Shown here in pieces: positions 59,806 to 64,000 of a stretch of 64,000 nucleotides of DNA; the stretch's first letter is position 1; every line of letters begins with the position of its first letter. Origin of the DNA: Podospora pseudoanserina (Eukaryota > Ascomycota > Sordariomycetes > Sordariales > Podosporaceae); assembly GCF_035222485.1 (NCBI RefSeq), contig NC_085921.1, positions 1,178,001-1,242,000 on the forward strand. Reading direction: 5' to 3'. Below the pieces are notes generated by a model that was not told where the DNA came from, did no database searches, and worked only from the letters and a program-made list of their open reading frames with translations. Position numbers and translations under genes: made by a program.

Positions 59806-60633
59806 TCACTCCCCCTTCTTTTCGTCCTCCGCCCCAACAGCAGGAATCAACCCCCTCAAACTCAAATCATAAACCACATCCTCGACCTTTTTCACGGCAT
59901 ACTTGATGCTGTCAACCCTCTTCCTCAGGATATCATTCTTCAGATTCAAGACCTGGAACCCGGCGTGCAGGTCCCTGATGAAGGCGGAGATCTCCACCGC
60001 GAGAGCGGTGTCGCCGAGCGTGACGGAATTCATCGCCAGGCGGGAGAGGTCGTCGATTATGGAGACGAGGGCGAGGAGGTACTCCTCGGTGGTGATGTGG
60101 AATGCATCGTCTTGGGCTGTGAGGTTCAAAGGGACGGAGTAGTATGTGGCCAGCTGGAGGGGGGTGAGGAGGGTGTGGGTGGATAGCCAGGTGAAGAGGA
60201 GGCAAGTGGAGAGGGAGTCTTGGAGGGGGCGGGTCCATTTGTGGTTGTATCTGGGGAGATGGTTAACATTGGGGAACGGGGATTGGGGGGAAGGGGGGAG
60301 GAGGGGACGTACTTGTAGTAAGGATATTGAGATGCAAACGCTGAGAGCTTGCCTACGGTGGCGACTTGGGATTTGATGCCCTCTTCTACTTGGGGGAGGA
60401 GGGTTGCGTCTTTCAGGTAACATTATCAGCCTATACGCTCAAAACACCGGCAGTGGGGGGGACATACACTTTGACCGCGGGGTTGAGTGAATCTTGGACA
60501 ACAAACCCTGCGTGAAGGAGACATGCTGGTGAAGCTCGTCGACAATCTGCTCGAGCTCCTTGCGGACGGTGGTGTCCTCTTCGATCTTGGACTTGATTTG
60601 GTCGAAGAGGGAGGGGTCGATCATGGGGGGCAT
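59806..60633 (-). CDS. TSN: Translin
   Basis: A 235-residue single-strand nucleic-acid binding protein; with TRAX it forms the C3PO nuclease in many eukaryotes. Exons are 60468-60633, 60313-60409 and 59806-60250. The introns are 60410-60467 (GTATGT...AAAG) and 60251-60312 (GTACGT...GTTAAC...CCAG). The spliced product includes FDQIKSKIEEDTTVRKELEQ, YATLLPQVEEGIKSQVATVG, YKYNHKWTRPLQDSLSTCLL and TTEEYLLALVSIIDDLSRLA. The strongest signature is FQVLNLKNDILRKRVDSIKY followed by AVKKVEDVVYDLSLRG, close to the conserved C-terminal helices of human translin (228 residues). Start at 60633; a second Met lies three codons on. No TRAX gene is present in the window. Confidence 0.92.
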
Positions 60634-61075
60634 TTTGACGTTGGGTGAGATTGAGAGTGGTGGTGGTTGTGAGTGAGGTTGAGGTTGGGTGTCAAAGGTT
60701 GCCAAACACACACACACTGTTCAAATTTTGAGATGTCCACACCACAGTTGCTGCACGGTCGGATTATCGGGCAATTGTTTGCAAGAGAAGGATTTTTAAT
60801 GATGCCAAACTGCTGTCAGGCCTTGGTTATTTCAGATTCGAGATGGGAAGACACGAGAGGGTCTATGCAGGGAAAATTTAACCCATGGAATGGGAGTCGC
60901 AGTTGAGTCACGGATATCATTAACAGCAGGCAACAACTCGACAAAAGCATCAAAATTGGTCGCCAAACAGCGACTCAAGACAGCAATTCACCATCAATTC
61001 AACCAACACACAAGACAGAAAATTCTTCCTCGCATCCCAGGATATAATCCCAAGACTGCAATGAAAAAGATGGTT
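60634..61075. other. Translin promoter and U2 3' flank
   Basis: 442 bases between the translin start and the U2 3' end, both on the minus strand. There is no coding signal. A short CA run (60707-60717) lies about 75 bases upstream of the translin ATG. Confidence 0.5.
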
Positions 61076-61268
61076 GGGTTCGCGTCGCCTGGAGGCAGTG
61101 TAATACCAGGGACACTGTGGCCGACGATCATGGGCAAGCCCAGAGGAAAGTCAGCCGAGAGACAAAAATTAGGATAATCACGATTCTACTCCGTAGAGTA
61201 GTTTCAGAGATTAAACTGAAAAGAACAGATACTACACTTGATCTAAGCCAAAAGGCAAAGAGAGCTAA
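61076..61268 (-). ncRNA. U2 spliceosomal snRNA
   Basis: The minus strand reads CTCTTTGCCTTTTGGCTTAG, then ATCAAGTGTAGTATCTGTTC and TTTTCAGTTTAATCTCTGAA. These are the conserved U2 5' domain: stem I region and the GTAGTA branch-site recognition element (near 61230). A perfect hairpin CTACTC-TACG-GAGTAG fits stem IIb, TAATTTTTG is the Sm site, and CCTGGTATTACACTGCCTCC followed by AGG matches the 3' stem-loop IV. Both ends are set by comparison with remembered yeast and human U2 and may be off by several bases. Length is about 193 nt. The RNA pairs with intron branch sites in the spliceosome. A TATATATT-like box lies about 45 bases upstream (61313-61320). Confidence 0.93.
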
Positions 61269-61606
61269 AGAAGAAAAAAGAAAACCGAGTAAATTTGGAA
61301 GGGGAGCCCTGAATATATACTCGACCTGGATGGTCTGTGCACGCCTGCAAATTCTTCGGCGGGTGCAAATTGTCTGTGCGCTTCAGTCTGCCCCACCTGT
61401 CGGTCAGTTTGGTCAGTGCGTCCGTCCTCAGTCCTCGCGTGCGAGCGTGTTGGAGAGAGAGCTTGGCAGGCGTAGTCTCAGGGTTCGGGTTTGGCTGGAG
61501 CTGTTTGCGATTCGACCTTCCTGTTCAGGGATCTGGTATCTGTATCATCCTGCGTGCAAATGTTGTCCTCTTTCTCTTGTCCTCAAGCTGTAACAAACAC
61601 ACGTCA
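61269..61606. promoter_or_regulatory. Divergent promoter between U2 snRNA and GPI11
   Basis: A 338-bp region. The minus-strand TATA-like box at 61313-61320 suits snRNA transcription. The side next to GPI11 is the 5' UTR of that gene. Confidence 0.6.
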
Positions 61607-62468
61607 ATGCCTTTGGTAGACCCTATAACCATGGCTTCGGCAGTCAGCAAGAAGGGCGCTGCGTCCCAAACCGTCACGGTCGAATCGAGTGCTTCACCTA
61701 CAGCCGAGACGTATAACCTCCTCCCGGTGTCCGTCAACCAGACGCCGCTCGCCCAGACCCTCCGCCATGCTCAACCTCTGTTGTTGTCGGGCGTCCTCGC
61801 TTTTGGGTTCTCCTCGCTGGTCAAGAACCCAGTAGCGGCCATGTCTTCGACCACGTTGCCATTGACGGCCGCGCTGCAGGCTGTCTATGCCGTTATCTGC
61901 CTTCCTGTCGCTGGGCGCGGAGGGAATGATACGGCGAAGAAGGCCAAACCAAGACCGGGGGAGAAGACGAGCAAGAAGAGGGCGAAGGAGGGGGGAAACA
62001 ATGCCTATGTGGTATGTTGTTATGCTTGCCGTTTCGTTGCGAGAAATCAAGTACTAACTACTAGTCGTGACACAGCTCGCCACCCTCTCGCTTCTTATCA
62101 CTGCTCTCGTTACTCCGTTCATCTACGCCTCCATGGTTCTTTTCGGTGCGCCTTTCCTCACCCACGGGTCTCATACGCTTCTCTGCGCCGCCCACTTGTC
62201 TCTGCTGGGACTCTTCCCGCTCTTCTACGTTCATGGTGTCGATGCTAGTGCTTGGGCTGCTGTTGGTGGTTTCCGCGCGCCGTTGGACGAAACGTTTGGA
62301 GGTCTTGCGGGTGCTCTTGTTGGTGCTTGGCTGGGTGCTGTCCCCATTCCTCTAGACTGGGACAGAGATTGGCAGAAATGGCCAGTAACTATCCTGGTCG
62401 GCATCTATGGTGGATATGTGCTGGGCAAGGTCATTGGTGGTACAGCGGCTTGGGGAAAGAAGTTCTGA
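61607..62468 (+). CDS. GPI11: GPI-anchor biosynthesis protein PIG-F/Gpi11
   Basis: A 265-residue multi-pass ER membrane protein that works with GPI7/GPI13-type enzymes (PIG-G/PIG-O) to add ethanolamine phosphate to the GPI precursor. Exons are 61607-62011 and 62076-62468. The intron (62012-62075) has GTATGT, ACTAAC-like and ACAG sites. Hydrophobic segments include QPLLLSGVLAFGFSSLV, LPLTAALQAVYAVICLPVAG, LSLLITALVTPFIYASMVLF, HTLLCAAHLSLLGLFPLFYV and WPVTILVGIYGGYVLGKVIG. The block LGAVPIPLDWDRDWQKWPVT followed by GxYGGYxxG is the family hallmark. Start at 61607 is chosen; an ATG eight codons on (61631) is a plausible alternative. Confidence 0.9.
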
Positions 62469-62939
62469 GTTTGGAGTCTTGGATGAGGTACCTGGAAACA
62501 TGAGGAAAAGGGGGAAAGGGCTGTTTGGAATGAAGCTGTGTGTGATACCCTGTTGGAGTTGCGAGCCGGAATTGGTGTTGAACAGTGTACATCACGGGTG
62601 CGGTCTATGAAGGCGACCGTTGTAAATACTAATTAATGGTAACTAAATACCTACCAAAATACCTCCAACGTTAACAGATCGTGATATTTCAACTCAAACA
62701 TCGAGCGTCAATCACAAGTGTCGAAGATCCGCCAAGACCAGTCATCCTGCTTGCCCGCCGGCGCATCACTCAAAGCTCCTCCCCTGTCCCCGATGCCGCA
62801 AGGTGGGGTGTCGAGTGTGCCGAGATGACTCCAACACCACGGCACCACGCTCCTTTATGACCCTTCCGTGGGCGTCCTCGAGTCTTTGGTTCCTCCCCTC
62901 GAGCACTCTATCTCTTCTTCCTTCAATTGACACTTCAAA
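62469..62939. promoter_or_regulatory. GPI11 3' flank and carrier promoter
   Basis: 471 bases between two plus-strand genes. The last 60 bases are C/T-rich ahead of the carrier ATG at 62940. No other feature is visible. Confidence 0.5.
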
Positions 62940-63037
62940 ATGACCAAACTACCCACCCCGGTGCTCCCAGCACCCCCTCCGAACCTGGAGTTACCACTCC
63001 AACCCCTCCCGTCAACATCACCACCACCACCACCACC

Positions 63038-63071
<34 letters not shown>

Positions 63072-64000
63072 GCCTCAGCAAAACACTACAAAGGCTTCGT
63101 CGCGGGTGTCTTTTCCGGGATCGCAAAGCTAGCTGGTACCTCTCCCCCTTCCCTAACATGACCTCCCCCGCGCTTGTACTAACCCTCCCTCTCAGTCGGC
63201 CACCCCTTCGACACAATCAAAGTCCGCCTCCAAACCTCTTCTTCCACCCGCTTCTCCGGCCCCCTGGCATGCCTCACCTCCACCATCCGCAACGAAGGCA
63301 TCTTCGGCCTCTACAAAGGCGCCACACCCCCTTTAGTAGGATGGATGTTCATGGACTCCATCATGCTCGGCTCCCTAACCTTCTACCGTCGCCTCATCTC
63401 CACCAATTTCTTCGCCTCCTACCACCCTCCAAACGACCCTTTTCTCCCCCCCTCAGTTATCCCCCTGCCCACCTACGCCCACGGCCTAGCGGGTATCCTC
63501 TCCGGCTGCACCGTCTCCTTCGTCGCCGCCCCCGTAGAGCACATCAAAGCCCGTCTCCAAACACAATACTCCTCCTCCAAGTCTGACCGCTTATACACCG
63601 GGCCAATCGACGCCCTACGTAAAATCTACAAATACCACGGTATAAGGGGGATATACCACGGTCTGGGGGCTACTCTCATTTTTCGAGGGTGCTTCTTCTT
63701 TTGGTGGGGGAGTTATGACGTTTTTAGCCGGTGGATGAGGAATAACACTTCTTGGTCTGCGCCGGTGATCAATTTCTGGGCGGGGGGTTTGTCGGCGCAG
63801 GTCTTTTGGGTCATGAGTTACCCGAGTGATGTGGTGAAGCAGAGGATCATGACGGACCCGTTGGGAGGCGGGTTGGGGGATGGGGAGAGGAGGTTTAGGA
63901 GGTGGAGGGAGGCTGCGAGGGCGGTTTATAAAGAGAATGGGCCCAAGGGGTATTGGAGGGGGTTTTTGCCTTGTTTCTTGAGGGCTTTCCCTGCTAATGC
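62940..64000 (+). CDS. Mitochondrial carrier (SLC25) family protein, cut by right window edge
   Basis: An inner-membrane transporter, partial at its C-terminus. Exons are 62940-63135 and 63196 to the window end. The intron (63136-63195) has a GTACCT donor, a perfect TACTAAC branch site and CTCAG; splicing gives AKLAVGHPFDTIKVRLQT. All three carrier signatures are visible: HPFDTIKVRLQT, APVEHIKARLQT and YPSDVVKQRIMT. The N-terminal 50 residues are unusual for a carrier: Pro-rich, then about 11 Gln (63031-63070). The substrate cannot be read off. The sequence sits nearer the carnitine/ornithine/basic amino-acid branch in style than nucleotide carriers, but that is a guess. No stop occurs before the edge. 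Confidence 0.88.

Noticed and set aside
62927-63586. 219-codon plus-strand ORF overlapping the carrier
   Set aside because: It is a shifted frame of the carrier's C-rich exon; the real frame carries all three carrier signatures.

Overview
The window is nuclear DNA of a filamentous ascomycete. The genes are interrupted by short introns (about 55-136 nt) with GTRNGT-like donors and CTAAC/CTGAC-like branch sites. The proteins are eukaryotic housekeeping families (eL36, Snf7, ZW10, Mau2, Ten1, translin, PIG-F, PI-PLC), and a U2 snRNA gene is present. The style of several proteins, such as the fungal PI-PLC and the involucrin-like repeat protein, points to Sordariomycetes and probably Sordariales. 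I cannot name the species from the sequence alone.

Layout. (1) 1-4114 (+): the 3' part of a TFIIIC tau138/Tfc3-like subunit, cut by the left edge. (2) 4900-5882 (-): a tail-anchored UBE2J/Ubc6-type E2. (3) 7089-9907 (-): the cohesin loader Mau2/Scc4. (4) 10626-11340 (-): ribosomal protein eL36 in five exons, one of 18 nt. (5) 11880-14591 (+): the ZW10/Dsl1-complex subunit, divergent from eL36. (6) 14592-33290: about 18.7 kb with no credible gene but many microsatellites and one motif cluster. (7) 33291-36668 (+): an intronless phosphoinositide-specific phospholipase C. (8) 39263-40659 (-): a protein with several zinc fingers. (9) 43990-44481 (+): a small three-exon gene that I rebuilt from splice sites. 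(10) 45380-45831 (-): the CST subunit Ten1, divergent from Snf7/Vps32 at 46472-47325 (+). (11) 50399-59029 (+): a very large glutamate-rich repeat protein of about 2,830 residues. (12) 59806-60633 (-): translin. (13) about 61076-61268 (-): U2 snRNA, divergent from the GPI-anchor gene PIG-F/GPI11 at 61607-62468 (+). (14) 62940 to the right edge (+): a mitochondrial carrier with a polyglutamine tract.

The neighbours do not form a pathway cluster. They cover transcription, ER quality control, chromosome cohesion, translation, membrane traffic, calcium/lipid signalling, telomere capping, RNA metabolism and GPI anchoring, which is normal for fungal housekeeping regions. Gene models were built by hand from reading frames, splice consensus and remembered family features. 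No alignment or database search was run. The items most worth a second look are the 18.7-kb gene-free stretch ahead of the PLC, the giant repeat protein, the acidic-tryptophan motifs in ZW10, the frame-preserving intron inside a zinc finger, and the hairpin plus microexon in eL36.
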